From Methanobacteriota archaeon (GTDB taxonomy: Archaea; Halobacteriota; Halobacteria; Halobacteriales; Halalkalicoccaceae): a DNA stretch of 11,761 bases. The notes under the pieces are model-generated. The model had not been told where the DNA came from. It saw only the letters and a program-made list of their open reading frames with translations, and did not search any database. The position numbers and the translations under genes were made by a program. Numbering within the stretch: the stretch's first letter is position 1; every line of letters starts with the position of its first letter. Location: positions 1 through 11,761 of the forward strand of contig JADFQH010000062.1 in NCBI GenBank assembly GCA_022561895.1, in the 5' to 3' direction. This document shows, piece by piece, positions 1 through 6,221 of this stretch.

Positions 1-59
1 TCGGATTTCTGCTCTTCACGATCGTCAAGGAATGAAAGCACATTACGCATTTCAGTCAC
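1..59 (-). CDS. 5' end of an unidentified leftward gene (partial)
   Basis: Reading leftward, an open frame begins with GTG at 59-57 (VTEMRNVLSFLDDREEQKS) and runs off the left edge; an in-frame ATG lies at 50-48. A purine-rich GAGGAG-type element sits a few bases upstream of the GTG, which favours GTG as the start. Only about 19 codons are visible, so no family can be named. The charged, helix-prone start is typical of haloarchaeal soluble proteins. It would be divergent from the ATPase at 137. Support is limited to the open frame, the possible ribosome binding site and the acidic composition. Confidence 0.4.
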   Translation of the reverse strand, partial: MTEMRNVLSFLDDREEQKS

Positions 60-110
60 GACTCTCCTCGACCACTGACTACTACTGAAACACCCGCAAT
101 CACTAAGTCA

Positions 111-116
111 TTATCA
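111..116 (+). promoter_or_regulatory. Candidate TATA box for the ATPase gene
   Basis: TTATCA lies 21-26 bp before the ATG at 137, inside the AT-rich part of the 77-bp gap between the two divergent genes. The distance suits a leaderless or near-leaderless haloarchaeal transcript. The match is weak and is inferred from position. Confidence 0.3.
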
Positions 117-136
117 CAGTAATCATTATTCAGAGA

Positions 137-1531
137 ATGACCCTCTACGACAGGGAAGACGAACTCGCGGCCCTCGAAACCGCCTTCGACTCCTCGGGAC
201 ACGATTTCTTTGTCGTTTACGGCCGTCGTCGCGTCGGAAAAACAGAACTGCTCAAGGAGTTCTGTGCCGACCGGCCACACCTCTACTTCCTCGCGGCCCA
301 AGAAGCAAAGCAGCGCCAGCGCGAGAAGTTCGTCGAGCGGATCGCAACCCACTTCGATGACCGGACCCCTCGCATCGAGGGCTGGGACGAGGCCTTCGAC
401 TACTTGGGCGAGAAGCTCATAGAGAAAAATCGCGTCGTCGTTATCGATGAGTTTCCGTATCTGGTCGCGGAGAACGACTCGCTTCCCTCGTATCTCCAAT
501 CGTTCGTCGACGAACGGCTTCGGGAAACCGACTCCATGTTCGTCCTCTGTGGGTCAAGCGTGAGTACGATGGAATCGGCGGTTCTCGGCCACGAGAGTCC
601 GCTGTACGGGCGTCGCACGGGACAGATCGATCTCCAACCTTTTTCGTTCCGGCAGGCTCGTAACGCGATCGGCTACGATATCGAGGACGCGATCCGGTCG
701 TACGCGATCACCGGCGGCACGCCGATGTACCTCACCCAGTTCGATTACAGCCAGTCAATCGCAGAGAACGTTCTCTCCACTGTTCTCTCGCCGACGGCCA
801 TCCTCTACACCGAACCGGAGTTCCTGCTTCGAACCGAGCTACGAACCCCGGCCAGATACATGAGCATCCTCGAAGCGGTCGCAACCGGCCACACGACGCC
901 GAACGAGATCGCTGGAGCGACCGGGATCGACTCCGGCCCGCTGTCGAAGTACCTTCAGACCCTCCGGCGGCTCCGGCTGCTCGATCGTGAAGTTCCGGTA
1001 ACGGCCTCGAAAAAGCAGTCGAAACGCTCGCACTACGGGGTTGCGGATCGGTTCCTTCGATTCTGGTTCCGGTACGTCGAGCCGAATCGCTCCAGTATCG
1101 AGGAGGCACCGGGGATGGTCTTCGATGAAACCATCGAGCCGACCCTTCCGGATCACGTCGCAACGACGTTCGAGGAGGTCTGTCGGGAGGCTGTTTGGGA
1201 AGGGGTTCGCCGTGGGGAGTTCGACCCCTACTCCGAGATCGGCAGCTGGTGGTACGGCGAGGACGAGATAGATATCGTCGGACTCGCACCCGATGACGAA
1301 CGGCTCCTGCTTGCGGAGTGTAAATGGACCGCCAATCCAGTGGGATACGGGCTTATCGAGGACCTCCGGTCGAAAGCCGAGCGCGTCCGGTGGGGTCCAG
1401 GGACGCGGACCGAACGCTTTGCGCTCTTCTCGAAGGCCGGATTCACCGATGGGCTTCGAGACGATCTCGGTAACGACTGGCGGCTGTTCGATCTCGACGA
1501 CCTCGATTCACTGCTCTCTCCGACACAGTAG
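137..1531 (+). CDS. Archaeal AAA-type ATPase with C-terminal DUF234/PD-(D/E)XK-like domain
   Basis: A 464-residue protein of the archaeal ATPase (MJ/PH-type) family, predicted cytosolic. It has a Walker A motif GRRRVGKTE at 29-37, a Walker B VVVIDE at about 100-105, and a sensor-like CGSS at 138-141. The family-typical GGTPMYL lies at 193-199. A winged-helix-like segment (about 241-290) follows. The C-terminal part carries the pattern EDEIDIVG (375-382) then ECKW (394-397), giving acidic residues D379 and E394 and a lysine K396 as in PD-(D/E)XK nuclease folds. That matches the DUF234 architecture known for this family. The cellular role is not established; mobile, defence-like or selfish roles have been suggested for relatives. 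The ATG at 137 is close to the AT-rich promoter and Walker A falls at the usual depth, so this start is likely right. No neighbour obviously works with it. Confidence 0.9.
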   Translation: MTLYDREDELAALETAFDSSGHDFFVVYGRRRVGKTELLKEFCADRPHLYFLAAQEAKQRQREKFVERIATHFDDRTPRIEGWDEAFDYLGEKLIEKNRVVVIDEFPYLVAENDSLPSYLQSFVDERLRETDSMFVLCGSSVSTMESAVLGHESPLYGRRTGQIDLQPFSFRQARNAIGYDIEDAIRSYAITGGTPMYLTQFDYSQSIAENVLSTVLSPTAILYTEPEFLLRTELRTPARYMSILEAVATGHTTPNEIAGATGIDSGPLSKYLQTLRRLRLLDREVPVTASKKQSKRSHYGVADRFLRFWFRYVEPNRSSIEEAPGMVFDETIEPTLPDHVATTFEEVCREAVWEGVRRGEFDPYSEIGSWWYGEDEIDIVGLAPDDERLLLAECKWTANPVGYGLIEDLRSKAERVRWGPGTRTERFALFSKAGFTDGLRDDLGNDWRLFDLDDLDSLLSPTQ

Positions 1532-1538
1532 GAGTGAC

Positions 1539-1553
1539 TGGACGAACCGTCCA
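1539..1553 (+). other. Short inverted repeat just after the ATPase stop codon
   Basis: TGGACG-AAC-CGTCCA forms a perfect 6-bp stem with a 3-base loop, starting 8 bases after the TAG stop. It lies in the 73-bp gap between two convergent genes and could help end transcription. No long T-run follows directly; a TTTT occurs only near 1600. A chance hairpin is possible. Confidence 0.25.
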
Positions 1554-1604
1554 AATCGAATCGAATACAGCCGTCCACATCGGGACCAGTATCAAATTTT
1601 CGAC

Positions 1605-1730
1605 TCACCGAGGCTGTCCCGAACCCTCTCCGTCGCTCCCGCCCTGATGTTCCTCTATCCCGTGCTCCACTAACTCGTCTCGCTTCTCGAAGCGCTCGCC
1701 ACACAACGTACAGACGAACTGCTGTTCCAT
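1605..1730 (-). CDS. C2H2 zinc-finger microprotein (41 aa)
   Basis: This 41-residue frame starts at the ATG at 1730-1728 and ends at TGA 1607-1605. It encodes a classical zinc finger: C7-x2-C10-x12-H23-x4-H28, with F14 and L20 at the two hydrophobic core positions expected of a C2H2 finger. A short Gly/Ser/Glu-rich tail (29-41) follows. The start overlaps the stop of the upstream pterin dehydratase by one base (TGATG), so the two are almost certainly co-transcribed and translationally coupled. Small zinc-finger proteins are common in haloarchaea and several are thought to be regulators or protein-binding modules. Whether this one binds DNA, RNA or protein cannot be seen. The spacing of ligands and hydrophobic residues makes a chance frame unlikely. 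Confidence 0.8.
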   Translation of the reverse strand: MEQQFVCTLCGERFEKRDELVEHGIEEHQGGSDGEGSGQPR

Positions 1731-2083
1731 CACTCGGGTGCGTACTCCTCGTGAATCCGGTCCATCCGCGCGGCCATCACGAAGTCGCTCTTATGGAGCC
1801 CATCGATCTTGTGGGTCCACATCTCGACGACTACCTCGCCCCACTGGAGATGAATATCCGGGTGATGCCACTCCTCCTCCGCGAGTTCGCCGATCTCGTA
1901 GGTGAATTCGAGGGCGTCCCTGAAATCCTCGAACTCGTAGGTCCCTTCGAGGTGGTGGTCCTCGATCACCTCCCACACCTCGCCGTCGATCTCCTCTAGG
2001 TACTCCGCGTACGCCTCTTCGGTAAGCGGTTCGTCTTCGGAGGTACACGCTTTGCACTCCTGATCCGCGAGCTGTTGTGCCAT
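1730..2083 (-). CDS. phhB: Pterin-4a-carbinolamine dehydratase (4a-hydroxytetrahydrobiopterin dehydratase)
   Basis: A 117-residue protein of the PCD/DCoH family. Known enzymes dehydrate 4a-hydroxytetrahydropterin formed by aromatic amino acid hydroxylases, regenerating the reduced pterin. The active-site signature is present: EWHHPDIHLQWG at 71-82 (H73, H74, P75, H78), then WTHK at 89-92 and GLHKSD at 95-100. The N-terminus carries a C10-x2-C13 pair followed by a Thr/Glu-rich segment, as in the bacterial-like subgroup, making it slightly longer than minimal PCDs of about 95-100 residues. No aromatic amino acid hydroxylase lies in the window, so the substrate source is unknown. Some family members instead bind partner transcription factors, which is of interest here because the next gene encodes a zinc finger. 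A TATA-like CATACAAA lies 27 bp upstream. Confidence 0.92.
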   Translation of the reverse strand: MAQQLADQECKACTSEDEPLTEEAYAEYLEEIDGEVWEVIEDHHLEGTYEFEDFRDALEFTYEIGELAEEEWHHPDIHLQWGEVVVEMWTHKIDGLHKSDFVMAARMDRIHEEYAPE

Positions 2084-2106
2084 ACTCCGAATAGATTCTC
2101 GGGGCG

Positions 2107-2114
2107 TTTGTATG
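2107..2114 (-). promoter_or_regulatory. TATA box for the PCD/zinc-finger operon
   Basis: On the minus strand CATACAAA is centred about 27 bp upstream of the ATG at 2083, the spacing expected for a leaderless haloarchaeal transcript. It would drive both the dehydratase and the coupled zinc-finger gene. Confidence 0.5.
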
Positions 2115-2177
2115 TTGACCCTTCACTCGGTCTGCCCCTACCCGCAGTTTCTTCCTTTCGCCTTCGGATGAGCGAGT

Positions 2178-3485
2178 ATGAGACTGCCCGAGGAACTCAT
2201 TGGCGACGCCTACACGAGCGACTTCGGCTGGCAAGTGTTAGAGGATCTCGTGGGCGTCGGCAACCGGATGGCCGGACAGGAGGGCGAGGCCGAAGGCGCA
2301 CGGATCGTCGCCGAGGCGTTCGAGAACGCCGGTCTGAGAGATGTGAAAACCGATGAGTTCGAGATCCCCGGCTGGTGGCGCGGCGAGGCCTCGCTCACGC
2401 TCGACAGAACCTACGACGGCGATCACGAGGTCATCGGGCTACCCGGCACTCCTGAAGAGACGGTCGAAGCCCCCGTTGTCGATGTGGGCTACGGTTCGTT
2501 GGATGAGTTCCAAGAGATCGATGTCGAAGGAGCGATCGCGATGGCGTCGAGCGAGTCACCCCCTGATTCCGATAGGTGGTTGCATCGCATGGAAAAGTAC
2601 GCGGCGTCCAACGAGGCGGGCGCGGTGGGCTTCGTGTTCCGTAATCACGTCGAGGGCTGTCTGCCCGCCACGGGAGAGATCGGCTATCACAATCGGCCGG
2701 GGCCGATCCCCGCGGTAGGAATCTCGAAGGAGCTGGGCGCGCGCTTGCTCCGGATGAACGATCCGCACGCAACGCTTGAAGTCTCGGCGCGAAACGAGCC
2801 GACAACCTCCAGAAACGTCGAGGCGGTGGTCGGGCCGAACAGTGAAAAGGAGGTCTTGCTCACCGCACACGTCGATGCCCATGACATTTCCGAGGGTGCA
2901 AACGACAACGGTGCGGGCTGTGGGGTCGTTGCCGAAGTGGGCCGCTTACTTGTGGGGATGGATCTAGACAGCCGCGTTCGCCTGCTTACCTTCGGCGGCG
3001 AGGAGATTGGCCTGTACGGGGCGTATCACTCGGCCGAAACGAGCGACCCGAGCAAGATAAAATGCGTACTGAACGTCGACGGTGCAGGCACATCACGCAA
3101 CCTCCGTGTGGGAACGAACGGCTCGGCCGAACTCGCTTCGCTCTTCGAAGAAGTGGGCGAGACGTTCGACGCACCAGTCGAAACGAGTGACACGATCAGT
3201 CCCCACGGGGATCAGTGGGCGTTCGTCCAGGAGGGTGTTCCGGGCGTGATCGCCGGTGCGGTCTCCGAAGAAAGTGGGAGGGGTTGGGGTCACACCCACG
3301 CCGACACATTTGATAAACTCGATGTCCGGGATCTCAGAGCGGTTTCGATCCAGATCGCGGCTGTCGCATACGAAGCCGCGAGCACAGGGAGAACGTTCAA
3401 ACATCGCTCGCGCGAGGAGATCCGCGAGGCGCTTACGCCGGGCTACGAACAGGAGCTAAAACGCGGCGGGCGCTGGCCGTATTAA
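2178..3485 (+). CDS. M28-family zinc metallopeptidase with PA-like insert
   Basis: A 435-residue M28 (aminopeptidase Y/carboxypeptidase-like) protein expected to bind two zinc ions and remove residues from peptides. Candidate metal ligands appear in family order: H231 and D233 in TAHVDAHD, D243 in NDNGAG, the E275-E276 pair in FGGEEIGLYGA, D301 in LNVDGAG, and a C-terminal histidine in GHTHADTFDKLD (H372 or H374). The region at about 80-200 matches the position of the protease-associated (PA) insert. No signal peptide is visible, so it is probably cytosolic. The start is supported by the conserved-looking N-terminus ending in GNRMAGQEGE. No convincing TATA box or ribosome binding site is seen upstream. 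The substrate is unknown; an amidohydrolase-like role on a small molecule cannot be excluded. Confidence 0.9.
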   Translation: MRLPEELIGDAYTSDFGWQVLEDLVGVGNRMAGQEGEAEGARIVAEAFENAGLRDVKTDEFEIPGWWRGEASLTLDRTYDGDHEVIGLPGTPEETVEAPVVDVGYGSLDEFQEIDVEGAIAMASSESPPDSDRWLHRMEKYAASNEAGAVGFVFRNHVEGCLPATGEIGYHNRPGPIPAVGISKELGARLLRMNDPHATLEVSARNEPTTSRNVEAVVGPNSEKEVLLTAHVDAHDISEGANDNGAGCGVVAEVGRLLVGMDLDSRVRLLTFGGEEIGLYGAYHSAETSDPSKIKCVLNVDGAGTSRNLRVGTNGSAELASLFEEVGETFDAPVETSDTISPHGDQWAFVQEGVPGVIAGAVSEESGRGWGHTHADTFDKLDVRDLRAVSIQIAAVAYEAASTGRTFKHRSREEIREALTPGYEQELKRGGRWPY

Positions 3486-3505
3486 GTACAAGAGACGGAT
3501 ACAAG

Positions 3506-3512
3506 CATATAA
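3506..3512 (+). promoter_or_regulatory. TATA box for the DNA methyltransferase gene
   Basis: CATATAA is centred at about 3509, 28 bp before the ATG at 3537 but only 22 bp before the alternative GTG at 3531. If the transcript is leaderless, as is usual in haloarchaea, this spacing favours the ATG. Confidence 0.55.
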
Positions 3513-3536
3513 CTCGCTGGCAGCAAACAGGTGGAT

Positions 3537-4577
3537 ATGCGGACCGAACACGCCCTCCGCGTCGGTGACGCACGGGATCTCGTCATTCCTACGGAGTCGG
3601 TCGATCTCGTCGTCACCTCGCCGCCGTATCCGATGATCGAAATGTGGGACGACCTCTTTAGAGATCTCGATCACGAAATCAGTGAGGCGCTCGATGCTGG
3701 TGACGGCGATCGGGCGTTCCGGGCGATGCACCGGGTGCTCGATTCGGTGTGGAGCGAACTCGACCGCGTTTTGCGCGAGGGGGGAATCGCCTGTATCAAC
3801 GTTGGCGATGCGACGCGAACCGTCGAGCGAACCTTTCAAACCTACCCGAACCACGTCCGAATCACGGAGGCGTTTCGAGAGCGCGGATTCGTCTCCCTCC
3901 CCGGTATACTCTGGCGAAAACCAACCAACAGCACGGCGAAGTTCATGGGATCGGGGATGGTGCCGACGAACGCCTACCCGACCCTCGAACACGAACACAT
4001 CCTCGTTTTTCGGAAAGGGGGTCCCCGAAGCTTCGAACCTCATTCGAGTGCGCGCTATGAGAGTGCGTACTTCTGGGAGGAACGAAACCGCTGGTTTTCG
4101 GATCTCTGGACCGAAATTCGAGGAGTCGACCAACGTCTCGCCAGCGAGAGTCGCGAGCGCTCGGGGGCGTTTCCGTTCGAACTCCCGTACAGACTGATCA
4201 ACATGTTTTCGGTCTATGGCGACACCGTTTGTGACCCTTTTTGGGGGACCGGCACGACGACGCTCGCGGCGATGGTCGCCGGGCGGGACTCGGTGGGCTA
4301 CGAACTCGACTCGGAGCTCATTGAGGCGTTTTCCGATCGCCTCCGCGATCTTCCAGCGTTCTCCCGCGAGGTGCTCGAAACACGACTCGATTCGCACGAA
4401 ACGTTCGTCGAACGGGTCGGAGCCGACGAGTTGGGATACAGCGCAACCCACTATGACTTTCGAGTGCGGACGAAACAGGAGCGGGATCTCCGGCTGTATG
4501 AGATCACTGGCGTCGAATCGACGGAGACGGGCTACAGCGTCGAACACCACCCGTTCGACGCCGATTCGAGGGGCTGA
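3537..4577 (+). CDS. zim: DNA methyltransferase, beta class, probably the haloarchaeal CTAG N4-cytosine methylase
   Basis: A 346-residue amino-methyltransferase (348 if the GTG at 3531 is used, which is the numbering here). The catalytic motif IV TSPPY is N-terminal (29-33). The SAM-binding motif I DPFWGTGTT is C-terminal (235-243). This is the beta-class order of N4-cytosine/N6-adenine DNA methylases, and SPPY fits N4-cytosine enzymes. Segments such as WRKPTNSTAKFMG (128-140) and YESAYFWEERNRWFSDLW (176-193) resemble, from memory, the CTAG modification methylase (zim) conserved across haloarchaea. No restriction endonuclease is adjacent, so it looks like an orphan methylase. CTAG occurs only five times in this window (see findings), consistent with that specificity. 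Class confidence is high; site specificity is inferred. Confidence 0.88.
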   Translation: MRTEHALRVGDARDLVIPTESVDLVVTSPPYPMIEMWDDLFRDLDHEISEALDAGDGDRAFRAMHRVLDSVWSELDRVLREGGIACINVGDATRTVERTFQTYPNHVRITEAFRERGFVSLPGILWRKPTNSTAKFMGSGMVPTNAYPTLEHEHILVFRKGGPRSFEPHSSARYESAYFWEERNRWFSDLWTEIRGVDQRLASESRERSGAFPFELPYRLINMFSVYGDTVCDPFWGTGTTTLAAMVAGRDSVGYELDSELIEAFSDRLRDLPAFSREVLETRLDSHETFVERVGADELGYSATHYDFRVRTKQERDLRLYEITGVESTETGYSVEHHPFDADSRG

Positions 4578-4622
4578 GAGCGGGTGTTCGACCGACGAAT
4601 CGATAGGTATTCGGGGCTAACG

Positions 4623-4630
4623 TTTTTTTA
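4623..4630 (+). promoter_or_regulatory. TATA-like element for the trkA gene
   Basis: TTTTTTTA is centred about 25 bp upstream of the ATG at 4652, in the right place for a leaderless transcript. The same T-run lies about 45 bases after the methyltransferase stop codon and could also serve as its transcription terminator. Confidence 0.5.
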
Positions 4631-4651
4631 GCGGGTGCGCATAGAGAGTCC

Positions 4652-5326
4652 ATGAAGTTCGTTATCGTTGGCTACGGGCGCGTCGGGATGCGGACCGCGC
4701 GGATCCTCGACGAAGAGGGTCATGAGGTCGCGATCGTCGACACCGATTTCGACAAAGTAGAGCGCGCCCGGAAGGCAGGATTCGACGCACACGAGGGCGA
4801 CGGAGGTAACGAGGAAGTCCTCGAATCCGTCGCCATCGGGAGCGCGGACGCGGTTGCAGGGCTGACCGGCGATCTAAACACCAACTTTGCGGCGTGTACC
4901 GTTGGAAACCACTACGGCTGTCGAACCGTCATGCGGATTGATAACGACTACCGAGCGGATATCTACAACGAGTATGCCGACGATGTCGACGAGATCGTCT
5001 ACCCCGAGCGACTGGGTGCGGCGGGCGCAAAAACCGCGCTCTTGGGCGGGGATTTTAATCTCGTCACCGATCTCACCGAGCGGCTTCAGCTCATCACTGT
5101 CACGATAAACGGGCAGTCGCCCGCGCTCGACCGGCGAGTCAGCGAGATTGAACTCCCGGAAGGCGCACGGATCTACGCCCACGGAGCGGATCACGAGTCG
5201 ATGACGATCCCGCTTCCACGAACCACGATCGGGGTGGGGGATCGTATCGCTGTCATCGTCGAGCAGGAAAGTGTCGAAGGAGTTAGAGAAATGCTCCTCG
5301 GAGCGGAGGAGCGTGCGGGCGCGTGA
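4652..5326 (+). CDS. trkA: TrkA/RCK-type potassium transport regulatory protein
   Basis: A 224-residue RCK protein with a TrkA-N Rossmann domain followed by a TrkA-C domain. The dinucleotide motif GYGRVG is at 7-12, and D30 at the end of the second strand (AIVDTD) suits NAD(H) binding. GDG at 49-51 and IDNDYR at 96-101 are family-typical. The C-terminal domain spans about 137-215. Such proteins sit on the cytosolic face of Trk/Ktr K+ transporters or RCK-gated channels and control them through bound nucleotides. The length fits single-RCK TrkA proteins. No TrkH transporter or channel gene is in the window, so its partner lies elsewhere. It has its own TATA-like element. Confidence 0.92.
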   Translation: MKFVIVGYGRVGMRTARILDEEGHEVAIVDTDFDKVERARKAGFDAHEGDGGNEEVLESVAIGSADAVAGLTGDLNTNFAACTVGNHYGCRTVMRIDNDYRADIYNEYADDVDEIVYPERLGAAGAKTALLGGDFNLVTDLTERLQLITVTINGQSPALDRRVSEIELPEGARIYAHGADHESMTIPLPRTTIGVGDRIAVIVEQESVEGVREMLLGAEERAGA

Positions 5327-5393
5327 CGTGTGGGTGGAATGGGGAGTGATCTCGCGCCCCGTGTGGCCGATCATCACGAGTTCACTTAATGCT

Positions 5394-5504
5394 ATGTCAG
5401 ACGACCGAATGACGCATATCAGCTGGGAGGAGCTGTTCGAGCATGTTCCGAGCGTCGACCAAGGGACAGTCGAACGCCGACTCGAACAGCTACGCAATGA
5501 GTGA
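5394..5504 (+). CDS. Conserved-looking small protein (36 aa) overlapping the PIN-like gene
   Basis: The ATG at 5394 opens a 36-residue frame with sequence features SWEELFEHVP and VERRLEQLRNE, predicted as two acidic helices. Its stop (TGA 5502-5504) overlaps the first codons of the next gene by 8 bases (ATG at 5497), a compact arrangement suggesting translational coupling. The same frame is open upstream to 5271, inside trkA, but that part reads as out-of-frame trkA sequence, so the ATG at 5394 is preferred. The 36-residue size and the overlap with a PIN-like protein recall small antitoxins, but no DNA-binding fold such as AbrB or ribbon-helix-helix is recognisable. Function unknown. Confidence 0.6.
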   Translation: MSDDRMTHISWEELFEHVPSVDQGTVERRLEQLRNE

Positions 5505-5967
5505 TCCCGATCCGACACGGATCGTCGCCGACGCGGACGTACTCGCGGCGGATCTACTCGTCGGTGGTCGGTCGCGCGAAGCGCTCGACGTTCTCAGGAG
5601 CCACTCCTGGCTCACGCTCGTCGCCACGAACCGACTGCTTTCGGAAGCACAGAGCATTATCGCTCAGTGTAGCGATGAGGACGTTGCACTCGCGTGGCGA
5701 GCGAAGATCGACGATCTCGCGTGCGTCGTTTCCCAACCCCCCGACGACCACCCCGCACTCGCCGCTGCCTACCACGGAAACGCCGCCCAGATCCTCTCGT
5801 TCGATGACACCCTCCGAAGCCCGAAAACGGGCGCGACCCTCAAACCCCGCCTCACGACGAGCATCCGCTCACCCGACGCCTTTCTCTCGATTTTCGATCC
5901 TGAACGGCTCTACCCAGTCGTACAGAACGGAACGTATCCCGGTCCGGACCGGGACCCCCGTGTCTAG
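5497..5967 (+). CDS. PIN-like domain protein (DUF7384-type, haloarchaeal)
   Basis: A 156-residue protein with acidic residues spaced as in PIN-domain ribonucleases: D12/D14 in VADADVLAADLL, E50 in LLSEAQ, D103/D104 in LSFDDTL, and D127 in SPDAFL. It resembles a haloarchaeal family I recall as DUF7384, whose members share the ADADVLAADLL start and a PGPDRDPR end; both are present here (148-155). If active, it would be a magnesium-dependent nuclease. Unlike typical VapC toxins it is conserved as a chromosomal gene. The ATG at 5497 overlaps the stop of the 36-aa gene and begins just before the first PIN strand. The stop codon TAG at 5965-5967 lies inside one of the rare CTAG sites. Fold confidence is moderate; function is inferred. 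Confidence 0.75.
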   Translation: MSDPDPTRIVADADVLAADLLVGGRSREALDVLRSHSWLTLVATNRLLSEAQSIIAQCSDEDVALAWRAKIDDLACVVSQPPDDHPALAAAYHGNAAQILSFDDTLRSPKTGATLKPRLTTSIRSPDAFLSIFDPERLYPVVQNGTYPGPDRDPRV

Positions 5968-5975
5968 CCGTAACA

Positions 5976-5982
5976 CATATAT
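5976..5982 (+). promoter_or_regulatory. TATA box in an extremely AT-rich promoter before the small membrane protein
   Basis: CATATAT lies about 27-33 bp upstream of the ATG at 6009, at the start of a 39-bp stretch (5971-6010) that is almost entirely A/T. Several other TATA-like words overlap it, so the exact element is uncertain. Confidence 0.5.
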
Positions 5983-6008
5983 CCTCATATTTTTATATTT
6001 ATTTATAT

Positions 6009-6221
6009 ATGGTACCGTCAACGAAAGAAACTGATAACAACGAGCCTGCAACGTTCGGTCGGGTGGCGGCGGTCGGACTAGTAGTACTAATCGCTTCGGC
6101 CGCCGTCAGCGGGGTCGTCCTTCCCCAATCGGTCGTCGCTTCGACGGTCGAGCACGCCGGGCCGCTGATTGCGACGAGCGGTGCGCTCATCGCGGTCATC
6201 GCCTTAGTTGGGTTCGACTGA
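6009..6221 (+). CDS. Small two-helix membrane protein of unknown function (70 aa)
   Basis: A 70-residue frame with a polar 18-residue N-terminus and two hydrophobic stretches, about 19-38 and 51-69, joined by a short loop containing E48 and H49. This is the pattern of a helical hairpin membrane protein. The codons are GC-rich and haloarchaeal although the upstream sequence is very AT-rich. Its stop TGA (6219-6221) directly abuts the leftward RdgB stop, forming the palindrome TGATCA. I recognise no family. Support comes from the hydrophobicity pattern, a strong promoter-like region and exact packing against the next gene. Confidence 0.7.
   Translation: MVPSTKETDNNEPATFGRVAAVGLVVLIASAAVSGVVLPQSVVASTVEHAGPLIATSGALIAVIALVGFD

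Noticed and set aside
56..499. 147-residue leftward open frame ahead of the ATPase
   Set aside because: It is antisense to the Walker A and Walker B region of the ATPase, and its Val/Leu/Glu-rich composition reflects the reverse complement of haloarchaeal codons.
1228..1704. 158-residue leftward open frame over the ATPase end and the zinc-finger gene
   Set aside because: The product is Ser/Arg-rich and overlaps both real genes in another frame; the zinc-finger frame explains the minus strand better.
3456..4550. 364-residue leftward open frame
   Set aside because: It is antisense to the DNA methyltransferase, which carries both catalytic motifs, and the product is Arg-rich with no recognisable family.
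5271..5393. Upstream extension of the 36-aa gene to a 77-residue product
   Set aside because: The extra residues come from out-of-frame trkA coding sequence and the trkA-downstream spacer; they lack the composition of the 36-aa part.
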